Assembly (NCBI RefSeq): GCF_030272615.1
Contig: NC_081406.1
Span: 245,513,218 to 245,577,217 of the forward strand
Reading direction: 5' to 3'
Length of the DNA: 64,000 nt
Origin: Cryptomeria japonica
Taxonomy: Eukaryota > Streptophyta > Pinopsida > Cupressales > Cupressaceae
Part shown: one piece after another, positions 44,888-54,580 of the stretch
How positions within the stretch are numbered: position 1 is the first letter of the stretch
How the letters are laid out: each line of letters opens with the position of its first letter
Made by a program: the position numbers and the translations under genes
Notes under the pieces: model-generated
Database searches by the model: none
What the model was told of the DNA's origin: nothing
What the model saw: the letters and a program-made list of their open reading frames with translations, nothing else

Positions 44888-45600
44888 GGCCGGTGTTGGA
44901 AGGATATATTCCCTCTGCAACGAAGAAGACAAAAGGAAAATAGAGGAAGATCTGATCTGGAACTTGCACAATTTTTGTAGGACTCCTAGTGAATTATATG
45001 GCATAATCCTATTAGATTTACAAGATCAAATTGAAGGGAGATGGAAGACAGCTCTAGCTATTAAAAAGGAGTTCAGAATAAAAGCACTCATGGAAGTGCA
45101 GCATGACTTAGATCTTGATCAAGCTTCACTAGTGGCCGAAGCATGCATTCAACATTTCAAAATAAGGAATAGAACTGGGAGAGTAGCAGTAGGTGAAGTT
45201 GAAGTAGTGCACGTTGAAGGTGTTGCCTTGTGGAAGAAAATTATGGTCCAACAAAAGGAAGCTGAAGAAGAAACTGAAAGAGAAACAAAACAAGACAAAG
45301 GTGCAGTTGTTCTTGACAAAGAAAAAGCTAAGGAAAAATACTCCATTGAAGGATTTGATACTTTCACAGCTGAGGACATCATAGGAAATGTTGTGTCAAA
45401 CATCCCCAATTTGATAAAGGGTATCAAACAATCGGTTCATACTTCATTGGTGAAGCAAGCTGATAAAACTAAGCTTTCCGGTCAAGATGAAGTGTTATTT
45501 GAAGACATTCGTTATGAGGATACACCTCACAGAACCTTATTGACACCAAATCCTATTCTCTCTCAAGAAAGAAAAGTGGAAGAGAAGAGAACAAAGGAAG

Positions 45601-45690
45601 GAAAAGAGGAAGAGAAGAAAGTAGAAGAAGGAAAAGAGGAAGAGAAGAAAGTAGAGGAAGGAAAAGAGGAAGAGAAGAAAATAAAGGATA
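45601..45690 (+). repeat. 30-bp in-frame tandem repeat in ORF2 of Rt-B
   Basis: Three almost identical 30-bp units start at 45601, 45631 and 45661, each encoding a Glu/Lys-rich decapeptide. In-frame expansion without frame loss fits selection on the protein at the time. Confidence 0.9.
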
Positions 45691-46769
45691 ACACAGTAGT
45701 GATGAATACCCCTCTGGCAAAGAGGAAGTTAGACTTAGACAATGAAAGTGAAAAGAAAAAGGTAAGAATCATCACAACAAGTAGTTCAAAAGTTGAGACT
45801 GCAGAAAAGGAAGAAGGAACAAAGGAGGAAGAAGAAGGTGACTGGGTCATTGACATAAAGAAAATGACCCCCAAGCAGCTAATGAAAGTCTAAGAAAAAT
45901 AGAGAATTCAAGCTGAAAAGGCTAAACTGAGAGGAAAGAAAAAGAAGGCAAGAATCCTCACTTCTACCAAGACAATTCTCTCTAATCTCATCCCATATAT
46001 TGTAGTTGATGATATTGTACCCATTATTGATTAATTGAATACTTTGGTTAAAGCAATCAGTTCAAAAGCAACCGATCTAGAGAAGGTTGCAGTAAGGCAA
46101 TATGAAACAAAGCAAGGAGATAACCTAATGGAGCAGATAACAGTTGGAAAAGTTTATCTTTCCACCAGAACAAAAGAAGTTAAAAATATATTGCAGCAAG
46201 TTGGTCAACTACTGGTGAAATCTTCAAGTTTTCCTTCTTTAATCAAAGACTTATAAGATAAAAGAAATCGAATTCAAAAGGAGATTCAAGATCTGGTAAG
46301 CTCTTTTGATCCACTTACCAGTTCAACATCAACCTTTATTGGAAAAGTCAAACTGCTAAATCTTGATATCAGAAGGTTGAAAGAAGAAGAAGACAAAAGG
46401 AGTCTTAGTTTGTTAGAGCTCCAGTGCTATCTAGCACCAATCATTGACTTCATGCAACTAAATATCAAAGAAGCAGAACACCTAATTAGTGAACCTGACT
46501 GCAAGACAGTTGATGATATGGAGGTCTTCATTGCAGTCTTACATGACCACTTCACCACCATGAAACAAATTATATCCTCATGGGAATCTTCTTTGAAAGT
46601 GGCTCAAGAAAACTTTAAAGAGATTTTTGCTTTATTTTGACAAATCTTTTTGGATAGTCTTTGCCATTGATGGCAAAAAGGGGGAATTTTGGAATTTTTG
46701 GAATCTTGTCAGGAACAGGGGCCAGAATCGGCACAGTCTTGTAGCGGCTTGTATTATTTGCCACCAATG

Positions 46770-46783
46770 CCAAAGGGGGAGTT
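46770..46783 (+). promoter_or_regulatory. Polypurine tract of Rt-B
   Basis: CCAAAGGGGGAGTT abuts the 3' LTR start. A second purine run, AAAAAGGGGGAATT (about 46675-46688), lies 95 bp upstream. Confidence 0.85.
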
Positions 46784-48067
46784 TGTTGGCATTTTGATAT
46801 TATTTTGTATGACCGATAAATGGTATGGTTGTCATTGTTGGCAACATCATCTCCTTAGTCTTCACAACCCATCGATAGTAAGTAGACCAACAAGCAGAGA
46901 GTAGACCGGCAAGCAGTGAGTAGACTAGCAAACAGTGAGTAGACCGGTAAACAGTAAGAAGATCGGGTAGCGATGAGTAGATCGGCATAGAAGAGGTTCA
47001 CCGGCTAAGCAAAGAACAAACCGGTATACAAGAGGAAATCGGCTAGACATGTTTTGATCAGTATACTGGAAGAGTCGATAACCGACAAACTGGTAACGTT
47101 CAGTTACATCCAGCTAAATCGAGAGTCTTCTCCAGTCAACCGGCAGACTTATCAGCATGTTCGACTATATTGACAAAGATTCCTGCATGATTTCAGAGGT
47201 GTAATTTAAGGTCTGACAATGAAATTTTGAAAGGTATGTTTTGGAGGGAAAGTTGGCGACAGACTAAAAGGTCTATAAATACACATATCTCATTCTTGAG
47301 ATTGTTGTTGTCGAGGTGAATGAATATAATGTGAAAGTGGACATAGGGGGAGTTTAAGAGACTGCAGAGCCGAATGACAAAGGACCGGTAGAGTGGAGTT
47401 TTCACATAGTGGTGACTCCAGTAATAGAGAATCGACAGTGTGATATCTAAGGATCAACAAATCGGCAGAAGGCAGAGTTGAGAGTGCATTTAGGAAATCA
47501 GGGTTGTGTAGAACAAACACACCAATGCAGACCTAGTGTGGTTCTTTAGTGTGATCTGATTAGGCTAATGAGTAGCAGTTTTAGCAGATCATCCATCTGT
47601 TGCTTTCTAACAACTCCAACATAAATCCCTTAACTAGGTGGACTTTAATAGGTCCCATTGTAAAAATCCTTTAACCGGGTGACATCTTTATTGATGATCG
47701 AAGTCCTTTAATCAGGCTACCTTTAATAGGGTAAAGGCTCTAATCGGCCTTGTACAAAATCCCTTAACCGGATGGCACCTAGCAGTGTCTTTGTAATCTC
47801 CTAACAGGGATGGCTCTTAACCGGGTGTACTCCAGAAGAGTACATATTTTGTGAGTTCCTACTCACAACGTGGTTTTCTCCCTATTGGGTTTCCACAAGA
47901 TAAATCTATGTCATTGTGTATCTTTTCATGTATGCTTAATTTTCTGCAGTAAATGTTTACATTGATGAATGGTAAATTAGTTCAAACTTAAAGTAAACGT
48001 TTCAATTGGTTAAAACCGGTCAAGTGTTGATTCACCCCTCCCCTCTTAGCACCGGTTGGGACTAACA
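46784..48067 (+). repeat. 3' LTR of Rt-B
   Basis: 1284 bp, starting TGTTGGCATTTTGATA and ending GGGACTAACA, followed by TSD AACTA. TATAAATA at 47274-47281. Close to the 5' LTR in sequence; the differences are mostly transitions. Confidence 0.93.
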
Positions 48068-48072
48068 AACTA

Positions 48073-49075
48073 TATTCCATGATATGATGCATATATTCAT
48101 GGAAGATTATGTGGATGATATATTAGCCAAATCATACAATAGAGAAGAACATATAGGAATACTTGAAAAGATCTTTGACAGGTTATAATAGTACAAGCTA
48201 CGGCTAAATCCCAAGAAATGTGCATTTGGTGTCACTTTAGGCAAGCTATTAGGATACATTGTTTTAGCTAGGGTAACAAAGTAGATCCTGCCAAGGTCAA
48301 AGCAATCATGTAAATGGCATCTCCCCAAAATATCAGTCAACTAAGATCACTCCAAGGAAGACTACATTCAATCAAAAGATTTGTTGTTCAGTGAGCAGAT
48401 AAATGCCAACCATTTACTCATCTATTGCATAAAAAATTTAATTTCAAGTGGGACCATCAATGTGAGGACACATTCAACAAAATCAAGACCTATCTCATGC
48501 AACCACCCGTCCTAATGTCACCAATTCTAGGATATTCGTTGTTACTATATGTATCAACCACAAATGTATCATTAGAAGCTCTGCTCGCACAACAAGAGAA
48601 TGAAGGAAAAGAACGAGCCATCTACTACATCAACAAAACATTAGTGGGATACGAGCTCAACTATTCACCAATAGAAAAAGCATGCTTGATGGTAGTTTTT
48701 GCTTCTCAAAAATTTAGGCACTATCTACTATCTCACTCCATCAAGTTGATTGCTAAAATCGATCCATTGTAGTATTTGCTCAGCAAGGCGACATTGATAG
48801 GAAGACTAGCAAAATGGGTCATGATCCTAAGCAAGTTTGATATTGAATATGTAGACAAAAAATATATCAAATGGTAAGTCATTTCTGACCAACTAGTAGA
48901 GGCACCTCTTCTAGATGATCGTCCTTTATACATTGAATTTCCCGATGTTGATATCTTAATGGTGACCACAAATACATGGCAATATTTTTTTGTTGGATCA
49001 TATACACAACATGGATCAGGAGCAGGCATTCTATTCATTACACCACAAGGTCATACAATTCCAAAGAATACAAAT
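48073..49075 (+). pseudogene. Gy-2 reverse transcriptase C-terminal half and RNase H
   Basis: The RT resumes directly after the Rt-B TSD with FHDMMHIFMEDYVDDILAKS; the catalytic YVDD is at 48108-48119. The thumb follows with stops near 48186-48290. The RNase H domain (48425-48772) has FKWDHQCEDTFNKIKTYL, and the strand normally holding the catalytic Asp reads LLLYVSTTNVSLEALLAQ where LYLSATDxAVGALL is usual, so that residue is lost. KFRHYLLSHSIKLI closes the domain. Stops at 48770 and 48875, and a frameshift near 49075, separate it from the next domain. Confidence 0.88.
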
Positions 49076-49599
49076 TAAGCTTTCCATACACCAATAACAC
49101 AACAAAATATGAATCTTTGCTAACATGTATCAAAATGGCTATAGAATGGAACATTACACAACTACAGGTCTTTGGAGACTCTCAGCTCATCATCAATCAA
49201 ATCAATGACGATTATCAAATAAATGATGAAAAAATAATGCCTTATAAGAAGATGGTTGATGATGTCAAGAAATACTTTGTCGAAATAAATTTTCAGCAGA
49301 TTCTAAGGAATGACAACAAAGCAGCAAATGACGTGGCAACACTTGCTTCTCTATTGCAAACACAGAAAAATCAAGAGCGTTACGAATTCCTAGTGGAAGA
49401 GTTGTTTTACCCTGCACATAATTGTCCTGATTCCCAAACTATTTGTCACCTTGTTGGGCATGATTCCTCCCGCTATGGCCAAACTTACACATACCTGAAA
49501 GATAATATTCTCCCTCCAGACTTGTCAAAGAACCAAAAGAGAAATTTTATTCGCCAATCCTCCCATTATACTCTCTTCATGGATACCATTTTTAAATGA
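49076..49599 (+). pseudogene. Gy-2 second RNase H (archaeal type) and linker
   Basis: A second RNase H after the first is the hallmark of Tat-lineage Gypsy elements. It begins upstream in the previous frame (FFVGSYTQHGSGAGILF, about 48985-49035), where the usual FDGS Asp is Val. It continues with FPYTNNTTKYESLLTCIKMA, where the usual catalytic Glu of AEYEAL is Lys. VFGDSQLIINQ is intact, and NDNKAANDVATLASLL has Asn for the last Asp. Three of four catalytic positions are lost. A linker (EFLVEELFYPAHN...) leads to the integrase and ends at the stop 49597-49599. Confidence 0.85.
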
Positions 49600-51700
49600 G
49601 GTCTGGACGAAACTCTTTTAAGATGTCTCGAGCAAGAAGAATCTGAAAAGGCCTTAAATGAAGTACATAATGAAATTTGTGGCACTCATTCAAGTGGTCT
49701 TACCCTTTCAAAAAAACTCATACGCTTGGGCTACTATTGGCCAATTGTGGAACGAGATTCTTTTAAGATAGCTTAAACATGCAAACAATGTCAGATCCAT
49801 GGAAATTTGATTCATGCACCAACACAAGAACGTCATGCTTTGGCAATATCTTGGCCTTTCTGCCAATGGGGTCTTGATCTAGTAGGAAAGATAAATCCTC
49901 CTTGATCCAATGGTCACAAATTCATCCTTGTAGCTACAAAATATTTCACAAAATGGATTGAGGCAGTACCTCTCATCAATATCACAAGAAAACAAATTGA
50001 TGCATTTATCTTGAACTACATCATATGTCGCTATGGCATACCCATGACCATTATAACTGATAATGGGCGACTGTTCAAGAACCAATATGTACAAGAGTTA
50101 TGTGAGAAATTCAAGATCCAACACAGACTCTCCACCCCTTACTATCGACAAGGGAATCGACAAGCAGAGGCATCAAACAAAACTATTTTAAAAATCCTCA
50201 AGATGATAGTGAATGATGCTGGAAGAGATTAGCACATTCAATTGAACCCTTCTCTATGGGCATATCGTACCAGTATCCGCACACCAACATGTGCCACACC
50301 TTTCTCTCTTGTCTATGGATCAGAAGCAATACTGCCAATAGAAGTAGAGATACCTTCTCTACGAGTATCATTAAAAGGTCTTTGAAGAGGGGAAAATGGA
50401 ATGAAAGGTTAAATGATAAAAAACACAATGAAATAAGCAAGAAAACACTAAAACATCAAAAGATCATTTATACCTTGCTATTTTTACCTCTCCCTTGGAT
50501 TGAGCTTGATGAAGTGGATGGATGATGAGGATGCGCCCTTGATGCTCCACTTGATGTGCTCCTTGCTTGATTTGGATGTGGATTGATGTCCTTTACTCAA
50601 CAAGATTAATGGATTTGATAGGATTATTGGATGGATTTTGGATGGATTTGAATTGAAAGATTGAAGAAAGAAGAGAGAGGAGAAAAGAGCAACATGACAA
50701 TGCATGAGAAGTGGATGATTTGTGAGGAGAATAGGCTCCAATTTATAGATTGGAGGAGGCCAATGGAGGGCCAAGATTGATTTCCTTATGGAGGGTTGAG
50801 ATTGATTTGAGATAGAAGGCATGGATCAAGGGTGCCTTGGGAAAATAAAGAGGAATATAAAATTCCTTGGGAAAAAGAGGGGAGAAATTTGAATTTCAAA
50901 CATGAGGAATTAAAAATTCCAAAGTAAGGATGCATTGAGGGATTCAAAGAAATTTGAATTTCTTTGAGAGGCTCAATGCTGATGTGAAATGAGTGGGAAT
51001 TAAAAATTGAGGGATAATGATAAGCATGATTATGAGAGATTCTAGAAGGATTAATTAGGTTGAGTGGGATTAGGAAAAGTGATCTGTGGGAATCACATGA
51101 ATAGGTTAATTAATTAGAATTAATTAACTTAGTGGGTTTAGAGGAAATAATTATTGGAGGGAACTTTAAAAGAAAAGGGGGAATAATTAATTTATTTGAT
51201 AAATTAATTATTGGGCAATAGTGACAGGATTAATTAAATTAGATTTAATTGATTCTGAGAGGAATAAGGATAACACAATTAAATCAATTAATTATGTTGA
51301 AAGGCTTATATTAATTAAATATTGATTTAATTAATTTTAGGTGTCTACAGTCTTATCCCAAATGAAGAACAATGAGTATCTAGATTGCAAGAGTTAGAAT
51401 TGATCCATGAACGAAGACAAAATGCCTTTGATCATTTGAAGGTATATCAACAAAGAATGTGCCGCAATTACAATCACAAGGTCAAACCAAGAGCATTTCA
51501 AGTTGGAGAACTAGTACTAAAGGAAAATCCACTCGAATAGGAAGATCGAGAAAAGAAAGGGAAGTTTGAACCAAAATGGTTAGGTTTGTTTGTGGTCACA
51601 ATATTATTTGGGTAAGGAGCATATCAACTATCAACACAGGACGGGGATTAGCTCGAGGAACCCATCAATAGCATGCATTTGAAAACGTTTATGTTTGAAA
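49600..51700 (+). pseudogene. Gy-2 integrase, split by a solo LTR
   Basis: The integrase inserts element DNA into the genome. The HHCC zinc finger (VHNEICGTH...CKQCQ, 49660-49795) and the DDE residues (WGLDLVGKI, ITDNGRLFKN and GNRQAEASNKT) are intact. The core continues to [21 protein letters not shown] minus-strand solo LTR enters at 50383 with TSD GTCTT. The frame resumes at 51355 with LQELELIHERRQNAFDHL and the C-terminal GELVLKENP, then EPINSMHLKTF. Stops at about 49777, 49903, 50230, 51370 and 51538 inactivate it, but the frame is unbroken across the LTR. Confidence 0.9.
50383..51349 (-). mobile_element. Solo LTR in Gy-2 integrase, 967 bp, TSD GTCTT
   Basis: On the minus strand it starts TGTAGACACCTAAAATTAA and ends TTTCCCCTCTTCA. 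Exact TSDs GTCTT lie at 50378-50382 and 51350-51354. The minus-strand TATA box (TATAAAT) is at 50741-50747. The first 17 bases resemble the Gy-1 and Gy-2 LTR starts, so it is a related Gypsy family. Confidence 0.92.
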
Positions 51701-53430
51701 AAGCAAAAAATTCAAAAATAGTGGAAAAGAAGAAAAATAAAAAACAATGAAAAACCAAAGAATCCAAAAACAGTGAAAAACTAGAAAATACAAAAATGAA
51801 AAAATAGTGAAAAAACCAAAAAAAAAACTCAAATATGAGAAAAAGTGCAATAAAAACAGATGGTGAAAACCTGGCAAACAGACGCTATCTATCAGCCAGC
51901 TCTTCCATCTATTAGTTCATGCATCCTTCCGCTTGCATTCATTTTCCATCAGTTTTGTTCATATCCATAATAAGCCTTTGTACATACACAGGCATTGCAA
52001 CTGGTTTCTTGCCATGGTTTGGGTATATCATAAGAAGTTTGTTTCTAGGCTTGGGGAAAAATCCTGCACCTAGATGGAGGCAAAAAAATTGGATTGTTTT
52101 GAGCTTAATCAAACAGGTAGAGCAATAGTTAGACATTTTTTGTCAAACGAAAACTGAGACGCATCTAACGTTGAACACGAGCTCAAATTATCAACCATCA
52201 AAGCTATCACATGCTAGTCTAAGCACAACACACACTTTTTAATAGATGATATCTTTTGGATAATGATTTTAACACTTTGGTTCAACTTTTATATATCTTG
52301 ATTTTTGCTATCATGATTTTTGAGTGACTCTAGGATGTCTTTGACTAGAGGAACAAGGAAGGAACATGATATTTTTCTTGTTTGTTGTTTGTAAATTAAT
52401 CATTAATATGTGCAAATTTGTCTTAGGACATGATCATCGAAGTATCATTGAAGATATTTCCAATTTGCATATAGAAATGGTTAATACTGCTTGTTTTACG
52501 CAAGCAACACTCAACTCATCTTGGTTTAATTATACCTCGATGCTTGTGCTAACTTGCAATATCAAAATCTAGGAAAGTAGTTCTCAGGTCATCATGGTTC
52601 AACTCTACCATCGATGTTTGCACTCACTTCCCACATTTTAAAAATCTCAATGATGACAAAACGCAATAACCCAGTGACTAGTCCGATCGTAGCTTTGCGT
52701 TTCATTTGCATTTGGCTTGCATTTCATTCTTGCAATCTTATCCAAGGCCAAAATCTATCACATGAATCATCAATGTCTCATCATAGGTGTATACACAATC
52801 AGAATGATGACTCATCTCTCTCCAGGTATTGTCAATCCAGCGTAAATCTTATGCTACCCCCTCAAATGAACCCACGTCAACATATCTGAATCTTCCTGCA
52901 ACATGATATCAACAAACTATCAGTTCTTTATCCAATCAATCTTATCAATTCTATCAATCAATATCATCTGATCTATTCTCTCATATCTTATATAGGATGT
53001 ATCTTTCCTGGAACCAAATGTTCTGATCAAGTCTTATACAGGATATATCATTCCTGAAACCAGAGGCTTTGATCACCTTTGTCTTATACAGTAGGTGTCA
53101 TTCATGAAACCAGACTAAATCTTGATCTTATCAATCTAATCAATCTTATCAATTCAATCAAACTTTATCAATCATCACATCCAAAACCACATCTTAGTGA
53201 TCAAAGAACTCACACTTTCATCAATCAACATTGCAGAGGTCAAATCATTTCTAATCGAGAAGTCAATTTCGCAATGATCCAAGCACTCCAAAGGTCAATT
53301 ATCTCAATTGATCTCCTGAGGGGGCATCATCATACTACAATTTATCAATCAATGTTTGGGGCATCCTATCAAACCAACATCATCAAAATAAGATTATTCT
53401 TTGAGTCAACGCATCATCACACCTCGCTTC
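51701..53430 (+). other. Gy-2 3' untranslated region
   Basis: Non-coding. An A-rich block (51700-51855) is followed by the conserved TGAAAACCTGGCAAACA word (51863-51880), a GGTCATCATGG block near 52590 shared with Gy-1, and tandem repeats near the 3' LTR. Confidence 0.7.
52986..53130 (+). repeat. Tandem repeat of about 48 bp in the Gy-2 3' UTR
   Basis: Three diverged units start at 52986, 53032 and 53082, each with TCTTATA(T/C)AGG, a TTCCTG(G/A)AACCA-type word and TGATCA. A TCAATC-rich stretch follows. Confidence 0.75.
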
Positions 53431-53444
53431 AAAGAGGGGCAAAA
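53431..53444 (+). promoter_or_regulatory. Polypurine tract of Gy-2
   Basis: AAAGAGGGGCAAAA immediately before the 3' LTR. Confidence 0.85.
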
Positions 53445-54575
53445 TGCATATACCTAAAAATGGTCTGAAGATAATTAGTTAAATAAGTAATTATTTAATT
53501 AATCCCCCTTCCCAATTTAATTGAATTCATTAGCAATTTGATTAAATTTCTCCATTCATCTATTAATAAATCTAAGGGCTTATTTAATAGGTTCATTTCA
53601 ATAGTCCCCTTTGATTAATTAATACAAATTAATTAATCCTCCCCCCATTAAATCCATTTCTTCTAATCCTCTAATTAATTAAAACAAATCAATTTGTGAG
53701 TTGTTGAAAGTTAATTAGCCTTTTCCTATTATTTGAATTTTTATATTCAAATTACCCACATGCCTCCTAACTTCTAACCACCTAACCTAACCATCCCTCT
53801 ACCCTAACCCATTCCACCTTACCTTGGGTTAAACTAACCATATCCTGTCTTGCACATCCTAACCTCCTATGGGTTGGATATCCTCTCCTTGAGACACATG
53901 GCACTTTGGCCACATGTCTCCTCTCTTGGACACTTGCCCTCTTATGAGCAAGGCTCCTTGACACTTGTCACCACAAAGATGACAAGTTTCCCTCCCTCCA
54001 ACCTCTTCTCGAACCTCCTCCAATTTCACCCTTGATATCTTAAGTTTCAATCTTGACCGTGGATTCCTGCCACCTCACCCCTGGCCTTGGAATTCCTATA
54101 AATATCCCCCATTTTGGAGCACAAATGATCCCATCTCATATCATTTTAGGCATTGTTATTATAGGCATATCATTTAAGCATTGTTATCATAGGCAATTTC
54201 ATCTTAGATCTAGCTTAATTTGATCATTTTTTTAGCATAATTGTTGAATCATGTAGCTTAATCAATCTATTTTCTAGCTTAATTGCATCATCATCATAGC
54301 TTAATCATGCATATCGTTAGCTTAATTAGACTCTTGGATCAATCTCATCTAGCTTGCATATCACAACATTTTAAATCCTTCATCTAGGTGTAGTCAAGTC
54401 ACTGGGATTGCTTATCCAGATCTGAGAGAAAATCCACACTTGCATCTCTTAGGAGGCGATAGGTTGCTTTGTCATGGTTTATCTTTCACTTTATTTCAAT
54501 TTTCTAACCATGCTTGTAATGATCTATTGAGTGTTTGTGTTGCAGCTGCAGGTACCCTACTTCACACACACGACA
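53445..54575 (+). repeat. 3' LTR of Gy-2
   Basis: 1131 bp, starting TGCATATACCTAAAAATGG and ending CACACACGACA. TATAAATA at 54097-54104. TSD TATAC follows. Confidence 0.92.
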
Positions 54576-54580
54576 TATAC

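Larger units (their letters stand above)
41769..46640 (+). pseudogene. Rt-B ORF2: long protein of unknown function, split by a solo LTR
   Basis: From ATG 41769 (MVVSISTPVLVEAIKE...) one frame runs to 43292 with stops at 42081, 42393, 42573 and 42711. A frameshift there leads to a basic RRSGRN segment. After the LTR at 43395-44887 the first frame resumes at 44889 and continues to 46640 with stops at 45891, 45900, 46032 and 46254. That is about 1,125 codons. The N-terminal third is globular with alternating helices, the middle is Lys/Ser/Thr-rich, then a charged coil includes three tandem 10-residue KEEEKKVEEG-type units (45601-45690), and the C-terminus is helical. No protease, RT, RNase H, integrase or membrane segment is visible. 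I do not recognise the family. Confidence 0.7.
33613..48067 (+). mobile_element. Rt-B: large non-autonomous LTR retrotransposon with a novel long ORF
   Basis: LTRs 33613-34899 (1287 bp) and 46784-48067 (1284 bp), exact TSDs AACTA, primer site TGGTATCAGAGC at 34902-34913 and a polypurine tract at 46770-46783 define a complete element of 14,455 bp. Without the nested Cop-C and the solo LTR it is about 8.0 kb. Its own coding content is a gag-like ORF1 and a second ORF of about 1,100 codons. It has no protease, RT, RNase H or integrase; the pol inside it belongs to Cop-C. Confidence 0.9.
25399..54575 (+). mobile_element. Gy-2: Tat-lineage Gypsy retrotransposon, complete ends, heavily nested
   Basis: LTRs at 25399-26561 and 53445-54575 are flanked by exact TSDs TATAC (25394-25398 and 54576-54580). 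The order is leader, gag, protease, G-patch, RT, RNase H, a second (archaeal-type) RNase H and integrase, then a long repeat-bearing 3' UTR. The second RNase H marks the Tat lineage. It hosts a TRIM in the leader, Rt-B in RT and a solo LTR in integrase. Over the first 170 bp or so the LTRs differ at about 10 positions by eye, so the insertion is old. Confidence 0.92.

Noticed and set aside
45563-45874. Minus-strand Ser/Phe-rich frame
   Set aside because: Shadow of the Glu/Lys-rich repeats in ORF2 of Rt-B.
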